From Bremia lactucae (lineage: Eukaryota > Oomycota > Peronosporomycetes > Peronosporales > Peronosporaceae): a DNA stretch of 44,244 bases. Position 1 is the first letter of the stretch. Each line of letters starts with the position of its first letter. Of the stretch, positions 29,105-39,396 are shown piece after piece. The DNA is taken from contig NC_090610.1 of NCBI RefSeq assembly GCF_004359215.1, positions 5,101,042 to 5,145,285 of the forward strand. The letters are read 5' to 3'. Position numbers and translations under genes: made by a program. Under the pieces are notes generated by a model. The model did no database searches, was not told the origin of the DNA, and worked only from the letters and a program-made list of their open reading frames with translations.

Positions 29105-31135
29105 TTTTCGCGTGGTTAAAGAGGGTCCACCTCTATGAGCGCCCATCCTGTCTACCTCAGACTCGGTCAAATGAGGGCAAACGTACCCTAGCGGACTATG
29201 TCCAGGAGCTGCGAACTCTTATTGCTGCCATACAGCAAGACTTATTGCCAGAAGTGGTTTTATTAACCATCTTAATGATAGGTCTTAACGTGGGTCTTGT
29301 CTTAACGAAACTATATCGTCTATTTTCGAAGCAGCGGTTGATATTGCGTCAAACGCGGAATACGAATTAAAGTCCTCTCGCGTTAGTACTCATATATACC
29401 ATATTAGCTCATCGAGCACATCGTTTTTCGTCTAACAGACCAGAATCTACAGACCTTAGCCTCGCTGAGGCAGCCTCATAACATCCGTAGATGTTACACG
29501 TGCGGGAGCCATAAGCATTTACGCCCGGCTTGTTTATTGCGTAATCTGCGCAAAGCTCGAAAGAGCAACAATCCCGAGCAATACCAGAAATCGAGTAGGT
29601 GCGGAATAACGTCGATACTTAGTACGGCGGGGCGCCGTACTGGGGAAGACCTATGCTCCGTTGATCCTTTGGGAGGTGCGACTAAACAGGACCTAGCCCC
29701 AATGAGCTCTATGCGTAATGCCACGGGGCGTGAGTACAAACCTGGCTTATTAGTCGCTCAAGCGACTGTAAAGGGCATCGGTAAGCCATGGACAATTTTT
29801 AATTGACTCAGGGGCGTCTTGCAACTATGTCGACGACTCTCTCTTGAGGGAATTCAACGGTACTTTGAGGCGCTTAAACGCATGAAAGTGATACAATCAC
29901 TGTTCGCTTAGCGACTGGGATTCGTGTCACTGCTCCTAAAGTGCCGTTGCACTTAGAAATGAAGTTTCTGGACTTTGACAGTGTGGAACGCTGTCTCGTC
30001 CTTGATTTTGGATTTGAGATATGATCTTATCCTTAGGAAGAGTACGTGGCACGTCTTAGTCCATCGAGTGCGGTCGCCGAGGCGGTGCCATACTGAGTGT
30101 CAGTAGTGACACAATTGGCGGTTCGCCAGGACCTCAAGGGTGCAATATCCCTGAGATACAGGAGTGGCACGTCTAAGTCCACCGAGTATGTTCGGCCGAG
30201 GGGCACTATACTGAGTGTCAATAATGACACTATTGGCGATTCGCCGGGGCATTTTAGGTCAAACCCTTCTAATGCACTTGAAGCGACACGTAAACGGTTC
30301 GCTGGTAAAGGAAGTTGAGTTACCTAACTCCTTTCGGATGTCGAATTAGACACCATGTCTGGTATAGAACCAATTCAGGCTGGAAAATTCGTGGACGTGA
30401 ATGACCGGCCTCTAAGAGGCAAGACAGCGGAAACGCGAAGCGTTTATACCCTACAAAGTGATACGTGTGAGCAATTACACTCGCTTGTTAATGTGTAACC
30501 GGTTACATTGAGGGAGAAGTTAGCCTTTCGGCAATCCCTTCGTGTTATGCTCTTTTAGAGCTAGACAAAATGTCTACGATGAGTGCGGTCGAGCCTTAAA
30601 GGCTTGCGACTTATCCGAGACGGTGGTCATTCGACCTATGATTGAGTTAAACTCATCGTCGTTTCTGAACGAAGCTGACCTGGATGACACAAAAGCTGCA
30701 CTAAGTGCGCGGATTAGGTCATCGATCCTTAAAGATCCTACGGATCCATTTTATGCCTTGATTAAGAATTCCAAGATGTGGTATGTACTAGTCCACCATC
30801 TGTTTTACCTCCAGATAGAGGTGTCCGTCATGAAATTGACTTGGTTCCGGGAACCAAATGCTGTATCACACGACAGTGGCCTTCACCATTGGAACAGTGT
30901 GACGTCATTGACGATTTCTTCCGTGCTAAGCACGAGGCGGGAATGGTTCGAGAGAGCAATCGACACCAACATTTTGTGTCAAAAAGCCAAATGGTAATTC
31001 TCGCATTGCCCATGCCTATAATAAGCTTAATGCTGTGAATATACCAGCCCAACACTACTTCCCATTCCCAAAAAGGATATTCTTCAGAACAATATGGTGG
31101 GATGTACAATGTACTGTGCACTTGACTTAGTCGAT
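29105..31135 (+). pseudogene. Gypsy family B gag-protease-RT start, plus-strand copy
   Basis: Plus-strand remnants parallel the minus-strand element. The gag piece reads GKRTLADYVQELRTLIAAI (about 29175). The zinc knuckle is CYTCGSHKHLRPAC (about 29490-29530). The protease region reads GREYKPGLLVAQATVKG and then the active-site block IDSGASCNYV in a shifted frame (about 29803). The linker has two repeats (30095, 30213) and DDTKAALSARIRSSILKD (about 30680). The RT start reads VPGTKCCITRQW and MYCALDLVD (to about 31135). There the copy breaks in the middle of the RT palm and unrelated sequence of opposite polarity follows. Stops and frameshifts occur throughout. Confidence 0.78.
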
Positions 31136-31935
31136 CCTCCTTCCAGCCGATATCTTTGAGCTGGATTTTTGCCAACTGGCTTTTCTTTCTTGTGCCGGAA
31201 GCGACAGCTGTCCGGTCGTGAGCGGCATAAAGTATAGCCGTTACTCTGGCATACCCAGGGATATTTTGTCGCATCCAGTTCATCGCTAGCCAACTTTGGC
31301 GGCTTCATCTCGATAAGACCTTCAATTCTATCTGGGCAATGTCGAACACCCGTCTCGGAGATCAGCTTACAGCACCACTTCACTTCTAATGCATAGGAAT
31401 TGCATTTCTTGGCATGCTGCTTCAGCCCGTGCGTTTCACATCTCTCCCGAACACGTGCCAATAGACGTACCAGCTCATCTTCTGTCAGAGCATAGCCTAT
31501 AAAATCGTCAAGCCAAGCCATATTTCTAACTGTTTAATAGGTCGCCAAACACTTTTTCGGCGACTCCTTGACAGTACGCGACTGAATCAGTGGCGGCTCC
31601 CATTGAAACCCTTGTAGGCATGTACATTCCTAGGTGGGTAACGAGCGTAAATAATTCTTGCGAGTCGGAGTGCAGGGGCAGCTGCCAGTACCCTTTCAAC
31701 CAGTTGAAGACATGAAGAATTTCGCTCCTACTTATGCTCTTACAACCACCTCCAACACCGGCATTGGCCAAGGCATCGGCTCTGTTCGCTCATTAACGTC
31801 TCGCGTATCAATCGTCATCCGAGGATCGGCCGTCGGGTTGTCTCTTGCTCCTTTTTTGAGCAATACGTGACGCTGATACCCAGCCACTTTGCACGACAAC
31901 GATTGAAAAAGAAGCTTTGCTATTGGGAAAGCCAC
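31136..31935 (-). pseudogene. Gypsy family D reverse-transcriptase block, inverted
   Basis: Minus-strand RT, N- to C-terminal from 31935 leftward: ADPRMTIDTRDVNERTEPMP, FNWLKGYWQLPLHSDSQELF, TLVTHLGMYMPTRVSMGAAT, AYCQGVAEKVFGDLL, then AWLDDFIGYALTEDELVRLL with the catalytic DD pair, LKQHAKKC, RHCPDRIEGLIEM, and after a frameshift MNWMRQNIPGYARVTAILYA and the KIQLKDIGW region. This is a Gypsy family different from A-C. Its own RNase H and integrase lie immediately to the right but on the opposite strand, so the two halves are inverted relative to each other at about 31940. Confidence 0.8.
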
Positions 31936-31944
31936 GCAGCGTCT

Positions 31945-33820
31945 GATTTATATTTTTTAAGGCCAGGAGAATTTTGGTTGTATACCGATCACAGTAACCT
32001 GATTTATATTTTTATAATCCGTTCGACGGTCCAATGACTCGCTACCAGGCGAATAAATTTCAGCGCTGAGCCCTGTCGCTATAGTCCTTTAAATTATTTG
32101 ACTGAGCACGTTTCCGGCGAGGTGAACGCGTGGGAAGACCTACTTAGCAGATGGGGAGCAGGACCAACATTGCAGGATGAGCGTGCCGCTCGACGAGTTG
32201 CGCGACTTGCTGTTCTTGAACGAGTTTCGCCTTTAAAAAAACGGGATTTTTGTCCCTCCGGAGCCGAAATCAAACAGCTTCACAAAGCGGTACGCGCTTC
32301 AACACCCGACTTAATTGACGACGCCACCTGGAACCAAAAACGCGAACTGTTCCTTACACCGAATGATCAAGTCTGGATACCACTCTAGGCAGCAGAACTT
32401 CAACAGCGATTGTGTGTAATAGCACATGCAGGTGCTGGCGGATATCGTGGTGCCCGGGCGACAATACGAGGTTTTGTCTGAAGTGTTTTTGTGATACCTT
32501 AGAAGCGGATGTCACTATATATATATTCGAAAGTGTCTACATTGTATAGTCACGGCAGGAGGCGTGTGCCACAGCCGCTCGGGAGATTATTCGAGCTACG
32601 AATCCGAACGAGAACCATGGTCGAGACTAAAGCTTGGGACAAGTACGTCCTAGTTGTCAAAGACAACATGCGTTGCTACATCGAATTAATCTTTGCCGAC
32701 AAGCTGGAGCAGAGCAAGTTATGTCGGATTATTAGATTAATTTTAAAAGCTTCGGAATTGCACACCAGTGGGTATCCGATTAAGTCACACATTTTAAGAA
32801 TGTGGTGATCGAGAAGTTGCAAAAGGCAGCTGGTGCACAACATCACTTTACCACAGCGTATACACCGTGGGCAAATGGAACAATCGAAGTGGTCAATCGT
32901 GAAGCTCTGATGTGTATGAAGCATTTCTGAGTGAACGAAAGCTGCTTATTCAAGACTGGTCAGCGGTGCTGCCAGTAGTACAGGCTACCCTTAATGTTAT
33001 GCCAGCCGACCGCTTAGGAGGTGATACACCAATCATGGCTTTCACTGCACTGCCAGGTGGCTCACAGCTAAGCAGCATCCTATACCCACGTGATTCTGCG
33101 CACCGGATAATCAGTTGGGTTGAGCAAGAGCTTCGTCAGCTTGTCGCTAATGTCCGCCTTTCCTCGATGAAATGCACGCTAAAATCATGTATTCTATTGA
33201 AGGAAAAGGCGTAATGCACGTGAGCGGCAGGCGAAACACCAACGAGTAAAACTCCAACGGTTTAGCGAGGGTGCCAACGTTCTGGTCGCTACATGTACTG
33301 GTCGAAGCGGAAACAAATTCGCTCTAGTATGGTCCTAAGAAGATTCTCAAGGCCCTAAACGATTGCACGTTTGCGATTCAAGATTTAGTTGTGCCCTATG
33401 CAATTTCTATTCGCCACGCTTCCCGATTGCAGGTGTATCGTGACGAGCAGCGTGGCGTCGTCGAGGAATAACGCGAACAAGCTATTCATGGTGAAGGAGG
33501 CCATCGAGTGGAAGCACTACTTGCCTGTCGCGTGAGCCCTACAACCCATCAGTGAGAAACCAACGTCAAATCGTTCGGCCTGGATGAGGTTGAATTATCA
33601 TGGAAGCCCATGCTTACGGTCCGTGCGGACGTTCCTGTTCTCTATCAAGAATTTGTCGACACTGCTCCCGATGCCAAGCGCGTCAGACTTTGGTCATTGA
33701 CGTTTCGGATGTGGCATCCGGTGCTGACACGGCTGGAATCTCTGCAAGTCCTTCCATTTCCCGTGAACTCGGCGCGCTGCATGACACCAGCGGTCGCCCG
33801 TTTACCAGGTACTTAGGGTA
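31945..33820 (+). pseudogene. Gypsy family D RNase H, integrase and chromodomain
   Basis: Plus-strand remnants in order: RNase H end FWLYTDHSNLIYIF (about 31970-32015) and LTEHVSGEVNAWEDLLSRWG (about 32095). Integrase N-terminal parts include LAVLERVSPLKKRDF and LQQRLCVIAHAGAGGYRGAR. Core fragments read YVLVVKDNMRCYIELI and FTTAYTPWANGTIEVVNR with the Glu region. The C-terminal part reads WSAVLPVVQATLNVMPADRL and then LQRFSEGANVLVA. A chromodomain remnant follows: VEALLACRVSPTTHQ, stop, GLDEVELSWKPM, VPVLYQEFVD (about 33508-33665). Several frameshifts and stops are present. No LTR was found at its end. Confidence 0.78.
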
Positions 33821-33830
33821 AGGAACACTC

Positions 33831-34232
33831 GAGTGTCCTGACTGTCGAGAGCGGTGCCTAACAACGTGTATTTCGCATTATTTGTACTGAATCTTGTGGA
33901 GGGGGGAAGTGATCCACAGGAAATACCTTTGGCGCCCTCTCACAGCTTACTACCGGTACACGCGCACAAACAGACCAAATGGGGAACAACGGCCAATCCC
34001 GAACAGCGCAGGCACGTGCAGGTAAGTGGTGGCTGGCGCGGCCTGAGCAACTGTTCGGGTGGTCCCTTGAAGAGAAAGTTAGATCTGAAGGTCGAAATAT
34101 CAGTTTTAAATGGACTCTGTTGTGACAGAGTTTAAGCACACTGAAGGCAGATCATCCAGGTACAGCTGGAGAGAAACTTAGAGAAGAAGATCTTGACGGA
34201 TAAATTCTTCTCTTGCATGCGTCTTAGCAGCC
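33831..34232. other. Stretch without a recognised gene
   Basis: About 400 bp between the family-D chromodomain and the coiled-coil frame at 34233. Short coding-like bits such as EKLREEDLDG (about 34170) suggest decayed retroelement sequence, but nothing can be named. Confidence 0.4.
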
Positions 34233-34537
34233 ATGAAGAACGAAGTCGATGACGCGCTTGAGCACATCATTGATAAAAACACTTTCGAAACAGCTGAACG
34301 CAATTTCAGTTCCAGTCAACATCCATCAGTGCAGGCGGCGCCCGATAGGAGTGGCAATTTCGCCCACCTACGCGCGGCATTCTACCCCGCTTCCGTTTAA
34401 TCGCAGGATTGAGTGCTGCTAAACGACGGATCGGGGATCTCGAATATCAATTTAGGCGATTGACTTCGTATAATCACGATGTCCGCGCAAATGATAGCCA
34501 GGGTTACCAAAGGCTAAAACTTAAACTGGACCTTTAA
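34233..34537 (+). pseudogene. Antisense coiled-coil ORF of a Gypsy element, remnant
   Basis: From ATG at 34233 the frame reads MKNEVDDALEHIIDKNTFET and stops. In the next frame, to a TAA at 34537, it gives LSAAKRRIGDLEYQFRRLTS and QGYQRLKLKLDL, coiled-coil-like. It meets the integrase C-terminus of the minus-strand Gypsy (stop at 34514) tail to tail with about 24 bp overlap. That is the same geometry as the antisense frame in family B. A relation to that frame is inferred from position and coiled coil, not from clear sequence identity. Confidence 0.4.
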
Positions 34538-37500
34538 GATAGGCTGATGCTGAAGTGTCCGCGTTACGCGCGTGAAATCCTCGCTCTTTAAGCCCAAAAT
34601 GCGGTGGAAGGAGTCATTCGGCTGGAATTTTTTCAGCTTCTCCGTCTCTCTCACTCGACTGACGCTAGACTCACGGTTGACGTCACCATTGGTCTCCTTA
34701 GACGCATTGGGGCATGTGATCTCTTCTGGATCAACATACCATTTCAGACGACCCATGTAAAAGACGGGGTGCGTCTTCATATACGGCAGGAGTGTGAGCC
34801 AATAAGTAAGGTCTCCAACCTCCTAGACCACCGTAAACGTCCCGATGAAACGCGGCAATAAACTTTGTAGTACCGCCAGGTCGTACAGAAACTGCATTTT
34901 AGGTAGGGTAGCAGTACTTAATCTTTCGCCCTAAGGCGTTCATTTTTTTGCGACCGTTTTGGTCTGCATATTGGTTTTACATGTCCTGTGCACTTGCCAT
35001 CGCGTCACGGACTTTCGTGTGATGGTTAATCGCTTATCCACAAAACGTTGAGCCTCGCTCACGTTTTTAGCATCAAACTCGCCTATGACACCACCGAGAG
35101 GTCGGTCATAGGACGTGCTGGCTGTCAACAACGAAACATCGTTATTGCCGGGACTCCATACTGACCAGTGCTAAATCGGCAGGGTCATGGCAAGTTTCGA
35201 TCGTTCATATGATATTTCAAAGTTCATCGTCATAATGACAAAATTATGTCCCTCGTTCGCCCCGAGCGTAGTGAGAAGCCCCCCCCCCACTAAAACTCGG
35301 GCTGCGTACAAATGAGACTGGCGTCCGAGGTTGGTGCAGTCACCCATACTGGCGTGGACACTGGTATTTATAGCGAACTCTACGAAGAGCAATTGCTGCT
35401 CATTCCTTGGGAGTCGCTACAAGTACGCAATACATCCGCCACGACTCGAATGGCTCGTTTCGTTTGGCCATCAGTCCGGGGATGATCGGCTGTAGACATG
35501 TGGAGCTCAAAAGCAGGTCGCCAAAAACCCGACGTAAATCTTCGATCCCGATCCGATACTTTGAACTCGGGCACCCTGCTACATATCATCTTCTTTCCAA
35601 ATGTAAGCAACCTATGGTGCAAAAGAATAAAATCGCAAGACCTTTTTATAGGCAAGCGAAGTGTAAAGCGGGCAACTATTCCTAGTGACTCCACTCACTT
35701 AATGAATGAAGGACTATTATTTTACGAGTGATAATTTGTGGCAGAGCCGCAAAGCCAAAAGGGAGTATATTGGTGAAGTGAGTTATTTGTGAGTGGATCT
35801 ATCTCGTATCTGTTCATACCTATCAACGCTGCTGGCCATCGCTCCTATTGGCCATTCACCTGTAGGCTCGTTGCTGTCCATCTGGTGCGTGGTGCGGCAA
35901 CAAAAACGAGGGCGTCCGCTGTATGGACCATGTCGAAACAGATTCGTCTAGTCAATACACATGATCCAGAAATAAGAGAGCTACCTCCTTGTCTGTGATC
36001 GTGGTTTAAAATGGTTCTAGATGCACCATTTTGCTGAGTCCGTCTACAAAGACGACAAGCCCTGTCCGATACTTATGGTCAGGCGGCATGCCAAGCGTGA
36101 AGTCTAGACTAACCGATTTCCAACAATCCGTTGGAACCAGCAGCGGCTTCAATGGCGCACTGCGGACGGTGCAGGCTTAATGCGCTGACACTTGTAGCAG
36201 GAGCGAATATAGTCGGCCACCCATCGATATAGGCGTGACCACCAGAATTCCTGCGAAATTCTTAAGAATGTCTTTTCACGGCCCAGAAGTCCACTCGATG
36301 GTGCATTATGGAGCTCGTGGAGTAATTTTAGCTTGAGATCTGTGACATGAGTAACATAGATTGTCAAGGTATCACAAGGTGACAGCCGATACCATACCAG
36401 GTCGTCGCTGTAGCTAAAACGACTGAGCTTAGCCTTCAGGTGCGACAGAGGGAAGACCTTCATCCACCGAAGGATCTAGTAGCAGGCGACAATGTTCGTC
36501 CTGACTGTTGCTCTTTTTATTTCGGAGGCCAATGAGCTCGTCGCGTGGTAAATCTTCATGGCTGCCAGCATTGACGACTCAATTTGTGCGTTACACTTTC
36601 CTTGTGTCTTGCCTCGAAGTCTGGTCTGCGGGATAACTCGTCAGCCGAGACATTCGATTTACGGCTTGTGTTCAACTTTGAAATTATTTTCAGAGAAGAA
36701 AGTAAGCCGTCTTGCCATTCTAGGCGAGAGGTGTGGTGGTTTATTGCGGTCCGCAGTGGTGCGTAATCCGTCTAAACCACAAATGGTTCAGTATCCAATA
36801 GGTTAACTCGAAACTTGACAAGAGCATACTTTAGTGAAAGTAGCTCTGTGTCATGCACGGGGTAATTCAGTTCCGCAGCTTTTAAAAGCCGGGACTGATA
36901 AGAGATGACACGGTTAACAACGTCGCCATCCTTTTGCATGAACGCGCTGCCGATTGCAAAAATGCTTGCATCGGAGACGACGCTAAAGGGCTTATCCGTG
37001 CCTGGCAATGCAAACACCAGTGCCTCTACAAAAGGTTGCTTCACTTATGGAACGCATTTGCTTGTTCTTTAAATAACCCATTTTGCATCCTTTTAAGGAG
37101 GTCAGACAAGGATTAAGTTCGCTCAGCATAATTCTTGCTATAGTTATGTTAGCAATCAGTAGCCCTAGGAACTGGCGCAAATCCTACACATGTAGTGAAA
37201 TTAACCATTGTTTTACCGATTATACCTTATTACGTCTGCTCGTACACCATGTGTACCTTCGATGCAGGCCAGCACAGGTATCTCGGGGACCCCTATGACG
37301 CACTTTTGCAAGTTGACGTACAATTGGGCGTCACCCGGAGTCTGCAACACAGCGTCTAAATGACGCTTGCGCGACTCTACTTCGGTCAGACCGTCCTCTG
37401 CTCTACTATGCACGAATACATCATCAACCGTGTGGCGCCTAGGCACGGTGCTGACGCATCACATGAGCTAGCCTTCGGTTGAATGTCGCCGGCGCGCTTT

Positions 37501-37998
37501 CCAAACCTTGAGGCATCACAAGGCCCTCCCAAAGCATACCGCTTGGGGTGCTAATTGCCATTTTGGCTACTTCGGACTCTCTCATGAGTATCTGATAGTA
37601 ACCATATCTTATCATATCTTATATCTAACGCGGAAAAGATAGTTGACTTTTTCCATAGAGTTTAACAAGACATCTTTTCGCGGGATCGACGTTTGCGCCG
37701 GTATGGTGGCCGTGTTCAGCTTATTTAAGCATGATTCACGCGCTATCCACCTGTGGCCTTACGCACACAGAAGGTGAGTAGACTTGCTCTCAGGTAAATG
37801 TCCCTCCAAAGAACTCATCGACGAATTGACTTGTTCCTCCGGCGACTGCCATTGTCTGGTCACACAATACTTGGTGTAAGGTTTCAGATCAATTTCTTGC
37901 CCGATGCCGGCAGGCGGCTGGGCACTTCTTCTGGGAATAAAAGGCTTGAAGCCTTTATGCAATATGAATCCTCCCTGATCGGACAGGTTCGAGATCAC
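34514..37998 (-). pseudogene. Decayed Gypsy pol (RT, RNase H, integrase), family E
   Basis: Reading leftward, the RT shows KPYTKYCVTRQW (37880), TATIPAQTSIPRKDVL, SGMLWEGLVMPQGLESAPAT (37560-37500), DDVFVHSRAEDG (37415), LYVNLQKC, RQFLGL (37180). RNase H has FSVVSDASIFAIGSAFMQ and ELNYPVHDTELLSLKYALVK (37000-36810). The integrase zinc region reads LLHELHNAPSSGLLGREKTF and CYKCQRIKPAPS. The core has VVFVDGLSKMVH (about 36040), FKVSDRDRRFTSGFW, MSTADHPRTDGQTKRAIRVV (where Lys replaces the usual Glu after Thr) and a later FVEFAINTSVHAS. The C-terminus reads MKTHPVFYMGRLKWYVDPEE. No chromodomain or LTR was recognised. There are many stops, frameshifts and short insertions. It is related to family B but clearly diverged. 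Confidence 0.78.
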
Positions 37999-38105
37999 CT
38001 AACGGCATTTATACCAACTCGGTACATCTCTGCGCCGCATGATACCTCGATTGGCTCTAAGACCAAACCGAGGTGGCACGGATCCAATCCACCAAAGGCA
38101 CATAC
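37945..38105 (+). pseudogene. Gypsy gag start fragment, inverted against family E pol
   Basis: The plus-strand frame reads FMQYESSLIGQVRDHLTAFI and PTRYISAP, the same start as the family-B gag (YEASLISQIQDHLAASMPTR). It lies on the opposite strand to the neighbouring RT and overlaps its N-terminal end, so it was joined by rearrangement. It breaks off at about 38100 into LINE sequence. Confidence 0.6.
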
Positions 38106-38631
38106 CCGTACCATCGGTTCAAACGAGCTGATGCCTCGTTTCCGGACGCAGGGGTGCGGTACGTGTGTGTTTCCCGGCACCAGATCCTTTTCTTCGTAGA
38201 CATGCCATCCGGTAATGCAACCAAGTTGACAAGTGCCCAACTGGCGAACAATGCCTGCAACGCCGGAGAAACGTGATTTGCCGCGCTGTGCTGATAACTG
38301 CGGTCACTTCTTTCCATCGTACAGTTAAAATCACCACCGACTAAGACGTTGCGGGTAGCACGTACCGTTTCAACGTTCTGGAAACACCTCTCTCGACGCC
38401 TTCTGGTGAAAAGCATAAAGATAAACGAAGAGAAAACTGGCTCATTAATCAGCCCCGTACTTTCCATAAAATGCGGCTACCAATGGGTATTCTAGCGCAG
38501 GTTGTGCAGTCTTGACCTTTCCTTACGGGTTCACCAAGATTGCAACTCCTCCTTTGCGACCGGAAGCCGGCGCTCCAAAGGACCTAGAAGGTTTGCCCTC
38601 ATCCGAGCAAAAGCCCCGAATTTGGCAACAC

Positions 38632-38736
38632 GAGTCTCCTGCAGCATTATCAAATCAAGCCGTGTGAATGCTCAGGAGACTCATGTTGCTTTATCAAATC
38701 AAGCCGTGTGATAATGCTGCAGGAGACTCATGTTGC
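38632..38736. repeat. Inverted and direct repeats inside LINE fragment
   Basis: GAGTCTCCTGCAGCATTATC (38632-38651) is a perfect 20-bp inverted match of 38710-38729. A 21-bp direct repeat (ttatcaaatcaagccgtgtg a) occurs at 38647-38667 and 38691-38711, and ggagactcatgttgc at 38674-38688 and 38722-38736. Confidence 0.85.
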
Positions 38737-38757
38737 CTCAGAGTGGGGGATCTATAC

Positions 38758-38882
38758 TGCCAAATCTGGGGCTTTTGCTCAAATCTGCCGTGCACATCGG
38801 TGCTCCTGAACATATGTGTAGAAGCTACACTGCCAAATCTGGGGCTTTCGCTCCAATCTGCCGTGCGCATCGGTGCTGCTGA
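38758..38882. repeat. 73-bp tandem duplication in LINE fragment
   Basis: tgccaaatctggggctttt (38758) recurs at 38831 with the following ctgccgtgc-catcggtgct block, a period of 73 bp, not a multiple of three. Hence it breaks the LINE frame. Confidence 0.8.
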
Positions 38883-39161
38883 ACCCCTGATATCATTATT
38901 GGGCGTTTTGCACATCGGTCGCACCAAGCCCATCCACGTTCCGGATTATAAAAATGTAAGTTTGATCGGAGCAATGAAGACCGTCGGGGCATAGCGACCT
39001 AGATGGCTCCTGCGCGTCTCCGGAGTTGCCGTTAGATCTCTCCCGAAAACTTGTCTGTGCGTTTGTTTGAGCGGAAGTCGGCGAGAGAGGAGGGGCAGCA
39101 GTCGGGCAACCAAGGTTGGTTAAACGTTTTCGCATGTCCCGTCGGAGTTTAGGAAAGGATT

Positions 39162-39393
39162 TGTTGGAAGGCGATGCTGCAGCGGAGTTTCTGGGACTCG
39201 CAAGGAGTTTCGAAACGTCTTTTATTGTAATGGTCACGGAGCGGTGGTTACGGCGAAAGATGAAACGATCCAAGGTCGAGAGGTTTCAAGAAGTATGAGG
39301 TGCAAGTAACGCACGATGGACAGGTAATTCTGACAAGAAGAGAGTTAAGGCTTACATGCATAATATATTCACTTTGTCTTTTGCAAAATAGCA
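39162..39393 (+). repeat. 5' LTR, Copia element
   Basis: Starts TGTTGGAAGGCGATGCTGC, matching the copy at 43978 base for base as far as I can read. The start is set by the 3' copy, which follows a purine-rich GTGAGGAAGGAG. The end at 39393 (...CAAAATAGCA) is chosen because LTRs end in CA. No standard primer-binding site follows, so this boundary is uncertain. The identity actually continues into the gag start. Confidence 0.7.
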
Positions 39394-39396
39394 CCC

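Larger units (their letters stand above)
38057..39110 (-). pseudogene. LINE (L1-like) AP-endonuclease domain fragment
   Basis: The minus strand reads, from the right: FIIRNVDGLGATDVQNA (about 38945), a duplicated segment, LQETRVAKFGAF (about 38640), GGVAILVNP (about 38530) and VLVGGDFNCTMERSDRS (about 38350), the catalytic Asp-x-Asn block of the APE-type endonuclease. It continues ASWALVNLVALPDGM, then SARLNRWYGYV (about 38110), where Asn stands for the usual Asp of the SxRxDR motif. This is the target-nicking domain of a non-LTR retrotransposon. The reverse transcriptase is absent; the fragment ends at a junction near 38050. Confidence 0.72.
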
